Made by a program: the position numbers and the translations under genes
DNA from: Rhizaria sp. SCN 62-66
Lineage: Eukaryota; Rhizaria, unplaced
Direction of reading: 5' to 3'
Assembly (NCBI GenBank): GCA_001724265.1
Contig: MEDY01000326.1
Location: 1-34,137, forward strand
DNA length: 34,137 nucleotides
Shown: positions 8,201 through 20,200 of the stretch, one piece after another
Position numbering within the stretch: position 1 is the stretch's first letter
How the letters are laid out: every line of letters starts with the position of its first letter
Notes under the pieces: generated by a model
What the model saw: only the letters and a program-made list of their open reading frames with translations
What the model was told of the DNA's origin: nothing
Database searches by the model: none

Positions 8201-11200
8201 GGCTGCAGCAGCCGCACGAGCGACAGTGCCAGACTCGCGCGCCCGCTCACAACGCACGGATCAATCACACTGTTGACACGACCGGCACTGGCGGTCGTCG
8301 CAGGGTCACCGTTCTCATCAGCGACCTCCGCCGCGACGTTGCCAGTTTGCAGCGCACGGCGGCGGCTGGCGCGGCGGAGCCTGCGCAGGCGGCGGGCCTG
8401 GGTACGGAGCGTCTTGTGTTCGGCGCGCAGCGCTTTGTGCGCGGTGACGGCTTCGCGCAGCCGCGCAACGGCGGCGTCGGCGCCAGCCATGGCCTCGGCG
8501 AGCACAAGACGCACCGATGGACACAGCGACGCGGCGTGCGCGGCCGAGACGCCGCTGCCGCTGACCGCGGGGAGCTCCTCCGCGCCCGTCACCCGCCGCG
8601 AGCACACCTGCACGTGCAGCGCCGGGGGCGCCGCGCTGCGCCGGCCGACGGCGCCGCCCCACAGTCCCATGAGCCGCAGCGCACGCGCGGCGCCGGGGCC
8701 AGTGCGAAGCGCGTGTGCAGCGCGCAGGGTCCGCGCCGCGAGCGCGCGCCAGCGCAGCAGCGTGAGTCCGAAGGCCTCAGCGTCGGCGGCAGTGTGCGCA
8801 AGCAGGTGGTGCGGCATCGGCATCAGCGGCGCGTGCGCGGCCACGACCACGCCCGCGTATGGTGCGGTGCTCGCGTCGGCCGGCAGAGCGCGGTCCTCCA
8901 CGGGCGCCGCCACCAGCGCGCGCCCCAGCACAGAGTCGTCCTTGGACTCCTCGCTCTTTACCGCCGCACTCGCACTCGCGCTCGAACTACTGCTGTTGCC
9001 CTTGTTGTCCTTGTTGCTGTTGTTGTTCGAGGCAGGAACAAGCTGTCCGGTGAGGCACGCGGCGTGGCGCGCCTCGACGCGCGCGGCGAGATGCACGGCG
9101 TCGCGGTTCAGGCGCGCGGTCACGACGCCACCGAGGATGGGCGCGAAAATGCCACGGATTGAGTTCGTGGCGTGATAAGACTTGCGGTTTAACTCGGCTT
9201 GCATGGTACGCTCGTTGGGGTGTGACGCGATGTCCGCCGGGTGCCTGAGCGCCGTGGTCGTCGCCGCTGAGCGCTCGGTAAAGCGTGCGACAAGGCGGCG
9301 CTGCGACGCGTCGTCCTCGGAGTGCTCATCCGAGGAGGAGTCGTCCGACTCCGCGCCCAGCCGGATCGCCGTCGTCGCGGGCGTCGGCGGTACCGCGGGC
9401 TTGGCCGTGGGCAGCGTCGAGAAGACGGCGAGTTGCGTCCGCGTGGATTTGAGTCCCGCCTGCAGGCGCACGCGCGGGGGCAGCGCCAGAGGGCTGGCCA
9501 GGCGCGCGGCAGCGACTTCGGCAGCAGCGGTGGCGGTCTCTACAGCAGCAGCGGCGGCAGCAGCGGAGGCTTCAGCAGCGGCGGAGACAGCAAGTCGCTC
9601 AGTCTTGGTTTTGTGAGAGAACCCCTTGCGCCTGCGCTTCACGACCGGCTTGATCTCAGCGTTTGTTTCGTCACCGTCCTTACTGACACTGCCATCATTC
9701 TCGGACTCAACGGCCACGGGGGCCGCCACATGAGCCGAGGCCGGACGCACTCGCCTGCGGCGGCCAGCGATGTCGCGGATGTACTCTGCAGGCCTCGGCA
9801 GCGCGCGCGCGGCCCCGCCAACCTTGCTACACTTGCCAGCAGCGCAGGCGCTAACGAGGCTCCCGTTTGCAACGCCGTTCCTGGCAGGCGCAGGCTCGTC
9901 GCAGTGGCCCATCGTGCGCGCAAGCGCGATGAGCGCGTCCGCGCTGGGACTCACGCGCTTCACGACCGCGACATTTTTCACAGGACGCCCCCTCCCGACT
10001 GTGGACGGCCTCTTTGCTGAGGGCGGGAGCGCTACCGTGCTGCGCGGCATGGCCGGCAGCGCAGTGAGCTCGTGCAGCCACACGCCCACAGCGCGGCCCG
10101 CCGCGCGCGACGCCAGTCGAGCACTGCCGCTGCCGCTGCCACTGCTACTGCTGCTGTTGCTGGTGGTGAACGAAGCACTGGCAGCTGCGTTGTCTGTGTC
10201 GAGCTTGACGTCAGCGTCGTCGCCGTCGGCATCAGCCTCATCGTCGGCGTCGCCCAGTTCGTCGCGATCGTCGTCGTTGCCGTCGCCGTGGACAGCGTTA
10301 CCGTGCGTGCTCTCGCCCGCGCCGGTGTTGCCGTCCATGTGGCGCGCAAACACGCGCCACGTGAGTACGGCGTCGGCGGCGGCGCTGGGACCAGCGCACG
10401 CCAGCGCGACAGCCGGGTACGGGTCCGCGGCGGCTAGCGTCGGCGGGGGCGCAGCGTTCTTCTGCGCCTTGGCCTTGATATTGAGGAGCAGCATCGCGTT
10501 GGCGGCCGCTGTCGTGGCGGAAACGTCATCTGCGGTCGCGGCGGCGCTGAGCACGGGGAAAAGCGGCGGCACGACTGCGGTGGGCAGCGCGGGGAGGTCG
10601 CGCAGCCGCTCCTCGCGCGCCGACAGCCCCAGCACGCGCCGCAACACGTGGCGGCCCAGCCGCGCGGGCCCTGCGTTGAGCGCAGAGAGGTACAATGCTG
10701 CGGGCGGCGGCAAGCCTGTGCCGCCAGGCCGCCGCAGCGTGTCTTTCTCGGAGACCAGCACGGGCGCCGAGAAGATGTCTTCGTCCGCGTCATCAGCCGC
10801 TGCTCCAGTCGCTGCCGCGGCACCATTACCAGCAACAGCAGCTGACGCGGTAGAGGCTGAGGTCGCAGAGTCCGAGTGAGCACGGAGGCCAGTGCTCCCA
10901 AAGACGCTTGCGGCGGCAGTTGCGGGATAGTCAAGCGAGGGGACAATGGCAGCCATGCATTCAAGTTCGCTCTGCTGCAGAACCGGCCTGCTGAAGCCGC
11001 CAGCGCGGCGAGCACGGCCGCGGTGGCGGCCGTGACCGTGTTGTTGACCAGGAAGCCGGGAGACGAGATTCATTTTGTTGTTCTTGCTCTTGGGCAGACC
11101 CGTCTTGTTGTCCTTGTTCTCCTCACCATCGTCATCGTCATCATCGTCTTCATTGTCGTTGTTGTCGGAGCCGCTCTCGCCCCCGCCTGCGCCCTGCGCA

Positions 11201-14200
11201 GCTCTGGCGCTTAACGCAGCCCCGGCGCCGGCGCCGACCTCAGCGATGCTGGCGTGCGTGAGCCCGCTGAGCTGCGGCCGCATCGCCGACAGCACCACGG
11301 GCGCCACGCCCACCAGGCGCAGTTGGACCGACCTGGTCACCGGGACGACGTTGACCGAGGTCACGGCAGAAGAAGTGAACCGCACCCAGTCTTGCGTGTA
11401 CAGTTCCGACGACGCGCACACGTAGCCGCCCGCGGCGACGTGCGAGCCGCGGGAAAAGCCGCGGATCACGCGCGGCGCGCCCACATCGGCCTCAACGCCG
11501 AACCGCGCGCTAGGGACAAACTCGGCCTGCTGCTGCTGGCTCGACTTCGCAGGCTTGATGGTGGTGGTGTCAGGTGCGGATGCGAGCAAGAGCGGGACGC
11601 CGATGCCGTACGCAATGTCGTCCATGGCGAACGCAAGCGCCGCGCCGACTACAGGCGCTACCAGCGCCGACGCAGACAGCGCGGACACGTTCGGAGCCAC
11701 ATTGCTCTTGGAGGCATCAGCGACATCGCTCGTGCCATGTGCGCGCGCAGTCCAGTGCGCGGGCGCGGCATACTGCAGCGCGCGCGCGGCGGCGTCGCCG
11801 GCGGTGAGCGGCATGAACTCGTACACAGCCTCTGCAAACCCGCCGCCGGAGCCACGCGGGGCGAGCGTCGGCGCCGGGGCCGCGTTGACGATGGCCACCA
11901 CAGCGGGCGCGCGCGAGACGGCGGCCGCGGCGGCAGTGGGCCGCGCGTCAAGCCCCGCGAGCAGGGCGCGCAGCACACGCGCTGCGGCACCGTCTGCACT
12001 GGCAGTCGCGCTCGCAGCGTGTTTACGGCTGTGGCGCGGCGTGGGGATAGGCCCCGCGGGGACGGCGTCGCGGTACAACGCGCGCGCCCCGGCCCACTGC
12101 GTGACGGCCACGGCCTTGCCCAGCTGGTTCGACACGGCACCCCACAGCCGGGCAGCAGACACGGCGCTCGCAGCGCCATTCTCGCCCAGCGTCTGCTCGT
12201 GCTCAGCGAAGTGCACGGCGCGCGCCACGCTCGCGGCGACACGGACGGTCATCGCGTCAAGCGCCTTTTCGGCCTTGACGCCCGCGCTGCTGCCGTCAGC
12301 GTCACCGCTGTTGTTGTTGCTGAGTTCGTTGGCGTGGAGACGGGCGATGGCGCTGCGCAGCGCGGGGAGGCAGCGCGCATACCTGCGCGCGGCCGCAAGC
12401 CGCATCAGGTCGCCGCCGATGTCGACCACTTTCTCGTACGCGGCGTTCGCGACGCTGTTGCTGACGTTGAGGCCCGTTTCGGAGTCGTCTTCGCGGAGCG
12501 CGCGCAACCCCAGCATGCCGTCGGCGATGTGCGTGATGACGCTGAACCCGGCGGGCGAGGGCAGCACACGCGGGCGCGCGCCCAACTCCAGCGCGGGCGC
12601 CAGCACCCACGCGCCCGGCGGCCACCGCAGCGGCGACCAGGACCAGGACGAGCGGAAGATGCCGTGCGCACGTAGGTGCAGCGTGCGCGCCGTCCGCACC
12701 GCGCGTTCGCGCTCTTCCGCGCTCACGCCGCCGTCTGCGGCAACCGCAGCCGCGCCGGAGGGCAGCAGCGCGAGCGCGAGCGAGTTCGCCGAGGTCGCGG
12801 TCACCGGGGGCGCCACGACGGCCGCGGAGGATAGCAGCGCATGCAACAGCGCCGTGTAGCGCTCGCCGACCGTGGGCGCGCGCACGGAGCCGCGCGCATG
12901 CACCGCCGAGGTGGCCACTTCGGCCAGAGCGGCCGCGGGGTTCACGAGCGCGTGCTGTGCCACAGATACACTGCTGCGGTCAGCGGCAGCCATCATCTTA
13001 TCGTCAGTCGCTTTCTTGCTGCTCAAGTCGTTGCTGGAGGCGGTGACGTCGACGACGTCGCCGGTCTCCGCGGCGGCGACCGTGGCGGTGTCGAAGGCGG
13101 GAAGCGCGCGCACCGCGCCGGCGACGGGCGGCGGGATGTGCGCCGTTGCCCAGCGGTACGAGTCTGTGAAGACGGCCTCGGCGCGCGTGCAGTGGTGCGC
13201 GAACACGCTCAGCCGCGCCGGCACGCGCGCCGCCTTGAGGCCACGCCTCTTAGCGGCGGTGCCACGGCGCTTGCGTCCGCTGCCACGGCGCGCGGTGCCC
13301 CTGTCGCTGCCGCTGTCGCTGCCGCAGTGGCTGCCCAGCGCGGGGTCCTGCGGGTCGCGCGCGCGGCCCCAGACGCGATGCAGCCTTGCCAGTGCACGCG
13401 CAGACGGCCGCAGTGCGGGCTCTACGGCCAGCCGCAGCGCCCCCGCAGCGCCCGTCGCTGCCGACGCCGACAAAGACGGCGGGCTTACGAAGGAGCGTAG
13501 AAGAGCAATACTCTTGGAGTCGGCTGTATTGCTGGCTTTGCCCTTACTGTTCTTGTCGGTCTCCATGCTCAGGGCGACAAGGTCGGCAGCGCTGAGCACG
13601 GGACGCGCGCTGTACGCCACGTAGTGCGGGTCGCCGTCGTCATCGTCATCATCGCTGTCAGCATTACCGTCGTTGCCGTCGTCATCGCTGCGCGCGTCGA
13701 GCTCGAAGTCTGCGGCGGCCTCAGCGGCACACGCGGCGAGCGCGGCGGCGCGCGCGCGTTGGACGAGCGCTGACAGCTCCCTCTCCGAGTAGCGGTAGAG
13801 CAAGAACTGCTCGGCGGGCGGGCAGCCGCAGAGCTCGGCGGCGTGGTACAGGCAGGCGAGCTTGCCGGGCGAGCAGGCGCAGCGCACGGCGGCGACGTGC
13901 ACGGCGGCCTTGCAGATGGCGCATTGGTCGTCGTTGAAGCCGTACAGCGCCGTCGCGCCGGGCGCCATCTTGGTCAGCGCGGTCGCCAGGTGGATGTCCG
14001 CGTTGCCGTGCTGGTCGCCCGCGTAGGCGAGCGCGACGCCCGTGGTGCTGGCCAGCGCCGATGGCGAGACCAGCAGCGGGCCAGGGCCCCCAGAGCCCGA
14101 GGGTGCGAGCTCCAGCGAAAGTGCGAGCGAGGTCGCCGACGCGGGGCTCTTGGGCCAGCGGCCGCCGCCCTTGGCGGGCTTGGCGCAGCCGCCTCCCGCA

Positions 14201-17200
14201 GTCGGGCTCGCGCCGAGGCTCTTGCCTTGGTTGTCCACGGGGCTAGTCTTATTGCTGAACGCACTGAGCGCGCTTGAGAGTTTGTTGGTACCGCCAGTGA
14301 GCTTGTTGTCATTGTCATAGACATCCGTGATTTGAGGATTGGTGTTGTCGTCGTCGTCATCGTCAGAGAGCGTGAGGTCGACGCTGCTGAAGCTCGTCAT
14401 GTTGAAGGAGCTCGGACCGCGGCGCGTAGCGTCACCGACGCTGTCACCGCGCAGCGCGGCTGCGGCGGCTGCGACGCGGGCCGCGGCGTCGCGCACCGCG
14501 TCGTCGTCGCGCTGCGCGGCCTCGGCGCAGGCCGTAAGCGCGGCGGGCACGGCTGTGACTGAGACGGTGACGGCGGCGTCGCTGACAGTGGCGAGCGTCT
14601 CCATGTCGTCGACGATGCCGTACACGGGCGCGGCCGTGCCGTCGCCACCGCTGCCGCCGCTGCCGCCGCCGCCACCCATTTTGCCCACGGCCTTCTTGCC
14701 GGTGACCGAGACGACGGGGACGACGCCGGCGACGCCGCCCATCTTGCCCCCGGTCATGCCCATTCCGGCCGCCATCCCGGCGGGCACGCCGACGCTGCCC
14801 ATCTTGCCCATTTTGCCGCCAGGAGCCACGGTCACGCCACTGTCGGCCCCGGTCGCGCCGGGCTCGGCCTCAGGGGCCTGCGGCGCGGGCGGCACGAGGT
14901 GCCCGTTGACCGCCACGCCGGCCGCCAAGTGCAGCGACGGCGCGAGGAGTGTGGTCGCCGTGGCCAGCGGGGCGGCGACCACGACGCCCGGCGCGGCGAG
15001 CGTGCTGGCGACCTGCGCGGCGCGCGCCGTGTCCTGCGTCTGCAGCGCTTCGTTCCATGCGCGCGTGGCCTCCTCGGCGAGAGCGGCGTCGTCGGCCAGG
15101 CCACGGGCCGCCAACTGTGACGCCGCATGGGACGCCGTAGCGAGGTTCTCCATTAGCGCGAGACGCACGCCGCGGTGGCGCTCCGTCTGGCGCCGCTGCG
15201 CCGCGGCCTCGTGCAGCGCCTCGACGCGCGCCGCAGCTGTCGACAGCCCGCGCAGGCGCGCCGCGTTGACAGCGGCGGCGACGCCGGGCGTCCCGGAGTC
15301 CGCGGCCTCGGTCTCGGCTGCTTCGGCCGCGGCTGCGGCGGCAAGTTCCGGGATGGCCGACAGCGAGGGCGAGAAGTTGGCCGCCGCGGCGCATGCGGTC
15401 ACGGTCGCCTCGGAGCGCAGCAGCGGGAGCCGTGAGAGACAGAGCTCCATCGCAGACAGCGCGCCTAGGCGTGCGTCGCCGTTGGAGTTGGCATGTGCGC
15501 TAGCGCTGTTCGTGGAACTCATCGCGGTCAGGTTGCCGGCACCGCCGTTGCCGTTGCTGCCTGAGCCGAGCGAGGCGGATAGCAGCGCGAGCGCGAGCGG
15601 GCGCGCAACGGGTTTGGTAGCGACCTGCGACGCGCGCGCGGTGAGCGCGCTCTGCGTGAGTGGGACGCCAGCCGGCACCGACGCCAGCGTGGCCTCGACC
15701 GACGCGCTGTCCGACAGAGGCCTGCGCGGCCGCCCGCGCTTGGTTCGACGCTTCTGCGGGCCTCCAGAGGAAGATGCAGATGCGGACCCGGACGAGGGCG
15801 AGGCGGCGACGGCGGCGGCGGTGCTGAGGTCCACGAGCAGCAGTGCGCGCGCAAAGTCGGACCCGCTGAGCGGCGTCGGTCCGCGCTGCAGTCGCATCAG
15901 TTGCTCCTGCATGTCCAGCCGCATCCGGTGCGTGCGGGCCTGCACCGCGCTCGGCGCCGTGGGCTGCTGCATCAGCAGCTCCTGCTCTTGCTGCAGCAGC
16001 TGCTCCTGCGACTGCGCTTCCAGAATCGCCTTCCTGTTCTGACGGCCCGCGCCCGCGCCCGCGCCTGCGCTGGCGCAGAAGGCCGTTGGGTCCGTGTGCA
16101 GCGTCGGCGCCGGCGGCGGCGGCGGCAGGTGCACTGCGCGCAGCACTTCGGCGCGGTAGCACGGAAGCTCCATGGGCGTCGTTGCCAGCGCGGCGGCGGC
16201 GGCGGCGCGCTCGGCCTCGGCGCCCGCGCTCGCGCCCGCCTGCAGCGCCCTCGCGGCGGCCGCGGCGACCGCGCGCGTGGCGCCCTCGACGGCTGCGCGC
16301 GCGGCCGGATCCGCTAGCAGCGCGTCGAAGCTCGACACGCCCGTGCCGCCGATTGCGGCGGCCGCGGTCGCGGCAGAGATGTCAGGCTGGGCCATCCCGA
16401 CCGTGGGGTTGGAGCTGGTCAGCGCGGCTGTGGCGGCGTCGCCCAGCGCGGCCGAAACAAGTGGGTGGCGAAACACGTGCGTGGTCGCGGCGCCGACCGC
16501 GACTGCGGTGGCAGCGGCGCGGCGCACCGCCTCTGCGACCGGCGGCGGCGCTGCGCGGGTCATCACGCGGTCGTCACCGGCGACGCGCGCCGAGACGTCA
16601 TGCGCGAGCGCGTCGGCCAGCGCGCGCGCGTCCGCGGCGGCGTCGTGCGCGGCGTCGCGTGCCCAGGGCAGCGACTCGCGCATGCCGGCCTTAAGCAGGT
16701 GCCGGCGCAGCGCGCGCTGGTGCGCGAACACACGGCGCACGCAGACGTACACGGCGCAGAGTGACTCGGCGGGGAGACCAGAGAGGTCGGCGCCCGCCGC
16801 AATGTGACAGACGAGGCGGTCGTGCGAGAAAACCGGGGCGCGGCGGAAGAAGGCGTATTTCTCGACCATGCGAAGACCGTACGGCAGCCATTCGAGCGGC
16901 GCGAAGTTGACTGACTCGGCAATGTTAAAGCCGTGGTTGAAGCCCGCGTGGTACGCCTGCGGGAACGTGACGACGATTTCACCGGGGTAGTGAATCACCT
17001 GGTGCACGAGCGACCGTGGCGGGTAAAAAGCGGACGCGAAGCGCGCGCGCACGGCCCGCGGCGGCAGCGCAGTGCCGGACGAGGACTGGGCGGCACGGGT
17101 CGGCGCCGTGGGTAGCGAGTCGCCGAACACGTCGTCGGCGCTGCGACGAGGCTTCTCCTCACGCTTGCTCTTCTTGCCCTCGTTCTTAAGCTTGCGGGCA

Positions 17201-20200
17201 CTCTTGCGCCCGCTCTTGTCTTCGCTCTTGGCGCTCTTGTGGCTACTTCCATGCTCGATCTTGCCGACGTGTTCACTCTTCGTATCATCGCGCAAATGGC
17301 CGTTGTCGCCGTAGCTGGCACTGTTGTAGCGCAGCTGCAGCGCGGGGTTCGAGTTGGGGTCGTTTCCGTCGCGCGCCGTGTCCATGGTGCCCAGCGCGTC
17401 GAGCGCGTGCGCCGCGGCGACGACGCCAGACCGCGCAACGCGGGCCGCCACACCGGGGCTCAGCACCGCGGCCAAGAGCAAGTATATGTTTGTGCCGCGG
17501 GGGAATTCGTGCGCGAAGGACGACAGCGGACCGCTCTCGCCCAGACCGTTGCCGCTGACCGATTTTTCCTCGGAAGCATTCTTGGCCGCAGTCGCGACAA
17601 CAACAGTGTCCGTCGCGCTAGACGCCTGAGTAGCGGAAGACTTGGCCGCGGCCGACTTAGAGCGAGAGGATGCACTGCGCACAGACGCGCTTGCACTTGC
17701 AGCGCTGGCGTCGTTGTCCGTCATCTGCTCTTGCTTCACAGTAGCCCCAGCATCACCGTCGTCGCTATCCTCGCTCTCAGGGTCCGAGTCCGAGTCAGCG
17801 TCTGATTTGTCGTCGTCACTGCCGTCCGGGTCCTCATCATCGCGCCACTTGTCGAGCACGCGGCGCGCGATGTCGGCGTACTCCTGCCGTAGCTCGGGCT
17901 CTCCGTCGGGCACGGCCCCGGCGCCGCGCGCGCCCTCGGCGGCCCACAGTGCCGGGTCCGTCAGCAGCGCTGGGTCGACCATAGTGACGAGCTGGAACAG
18001 CAAGTCCGGCTGCTGAGCGATCATTCCGGCCAGCGACACCGTGCAGCGCTCTTCGAGCACGCGCGCGCCCTCGGCCGACAGCGCGTACCAGTGCTTCGGC
18101 GCGCCGCAGTGCAGGTAGTTGAGCGCGTTGCAGTTATGGTCCTCGATGTGCCACGCGAAGGTGGAGAACATCATGCCCACGTAGTACCACGGGACCGTGA
18201 TGCCGCCGACCATCTTGGAGCTGAGGTGCCGCAGCGCAGACGCGCTGTTTAGCCCGATGTTCCGCGGGTTGAACCGCGCCTGTCGGTAGACAGGAAGATC
18301 CGGCAACACGCTGCCCACGACGTCGGAGTCGACGTCCGAGCCGTACTCGATGTTCAGCGGGCCCGTGTGGCCTGCCGCGCGCGACTTGTTCAGCAGCGCC
18401 CAGAAGGCCGAGGCCGTGTCCAGCGGGCTCACGCGCAGGTTCGCGAAGAGAGACAGCGCAGAGAGATACGCTGCCGACTGCGCGGTCGTTTCAGGCGTGA
18501 CTGGAGCGTTGTTGTCATCATCATCGTCGTCACTGCAATTGTCGTTTGCGCCGTCGACCATTGCACTGTTACGGCCAGATTTGACTGCAGCTGGGGGCAC
18601 AGGATAGTACACATCGCCGCACGTCGCGGGCAGCGCCGCCACCGGCATCACGTTTTTCGCGTTACCCTTGTTCTGACTGTTGCGCTTGCTTCGCTGCGCT
18701 GCGTTATCGGTGTGCACGCGGTAGCGCCAGTCGTGCTCGATCACGTCGCGCTCGCCCTCCGAGAGCACCGAGCGGTCCGCCGAGCCGAAGGTCCAGAGCG
18801 CTTCGAGCGACGGCAGGCCCGAGTCGTCGTCGCCGGCCTGCGCGTAGTTGCCCGCGCCCGCGCCGGGCACCGCCGCGCCGGCCCGCAGCGCCGCCTTGAC
18901 CGCAGCCGGTGCGCGCGGCGCAGCAAGTCCCAGCGCGGCCGCCACGCCCGGCGATGTGACGGCGGCCGCGGTGTGCGCGCCCTCGCGGCCCAGGTAGTGG
19001 TGGATGGACCCGCCGAGGATCGCGCCGAGCGGGGTCCGCGGCAGCGGCGTCGGCAGCGCGTGCGCAGGAGACTCCAGGCCCCACATCGGCTGCGGCGCGA
19101 CGCGCGGTGGCCTCGGCCGCGCGGCACCAGGCACAGGCGCAGGAGCTGGAGCAGCAGCCGTTAAAGCGGCATTGGCAGTCGCAGTGGCGGCGGCTGTAGC
19201 GGCGGCGGATGACGCGGACGCGCAGTCATGCATCGCAGCGCCCTCAATCTTGTTGCTGCTGCCGTAGCTGCTGCAACCATCGTTATTGTTGTTACTCTCG
19301 GTCTTAGCCGCGGCCTTGGCAGCGGCGACCACGGAGGCGTGCTCGGCGCCGGCGCGCGCGTGGGCGACCGTGGCCGGCGAGCAGAGAAAGGGCGTGAACG
19401 AGCTGTACGCCGGGTGAAACGGGCTCAGCCCGCCCCAGGCAGGCGTCCAGCCGTCCAGCTCAGCTGAAACAACAGCATCGCTCCCATTGCCACCCGCTCT
19501 CATTCTCGCACTCGCGGAGCTCGCGCCGGAGCTAAAGCTGGCGCTGGCGCTGGCGCTCGAGTTGTTACTGTTTGCGTTTGTATTCGCGTTTGTGGTGGCG
19601 TCGGCGCCGGCGTCAGCGAGGACGTGGCCGGGCACTGCGGCGCGACTGGCCGCGACACTCGCAGCCGCCCAGGAGCGGAGCACCGCACTGCTCTCGCTTT
19701 CGCGCGGCACCGGCGGCACGCCCGGGGCCGGCACAGCGCCGCCGCCGCTTTCTCCCTGTTGCTGCTGTTGCTGCCGCAGCTGCTCCTGCTGCTGGCTGTG
19801 CGCGAGCGAGAGCAGCCGCGCCACCGCGGGCTTGCGCAGGTCGTGTTGCGCGAGCAGACCAAGCCGGCGGCGCTCGGCAAGCTCTGACGCCACGAGGTTG
19901 CGCTGGCGGCGGCCGAGCGTGGCGAAGAACTCGGCCGACACGTGCTCCTCGCGCTCCGCACTCGCCACGCCACTGGCGGCCACGAGCGCGCGCGGACGGA
20001 CCAGGTGCGGGGGCAGCGGCACGGCGAGGCGACCCGTCGTCATGCGGAGCTTCGTGTGCCAGTCAAAGCGGAACTTGTCGGCGTGGCGCTGATACGCGCG
20101 CAGGGAAAAGACGCGTCCGGCGTTGTAGCCGAAAGACCGCTGCTGCGCATCGACGCAGGCCTGGCAGAACCACGTGGGCGTGGTAGGCATTGCGTGCAGC

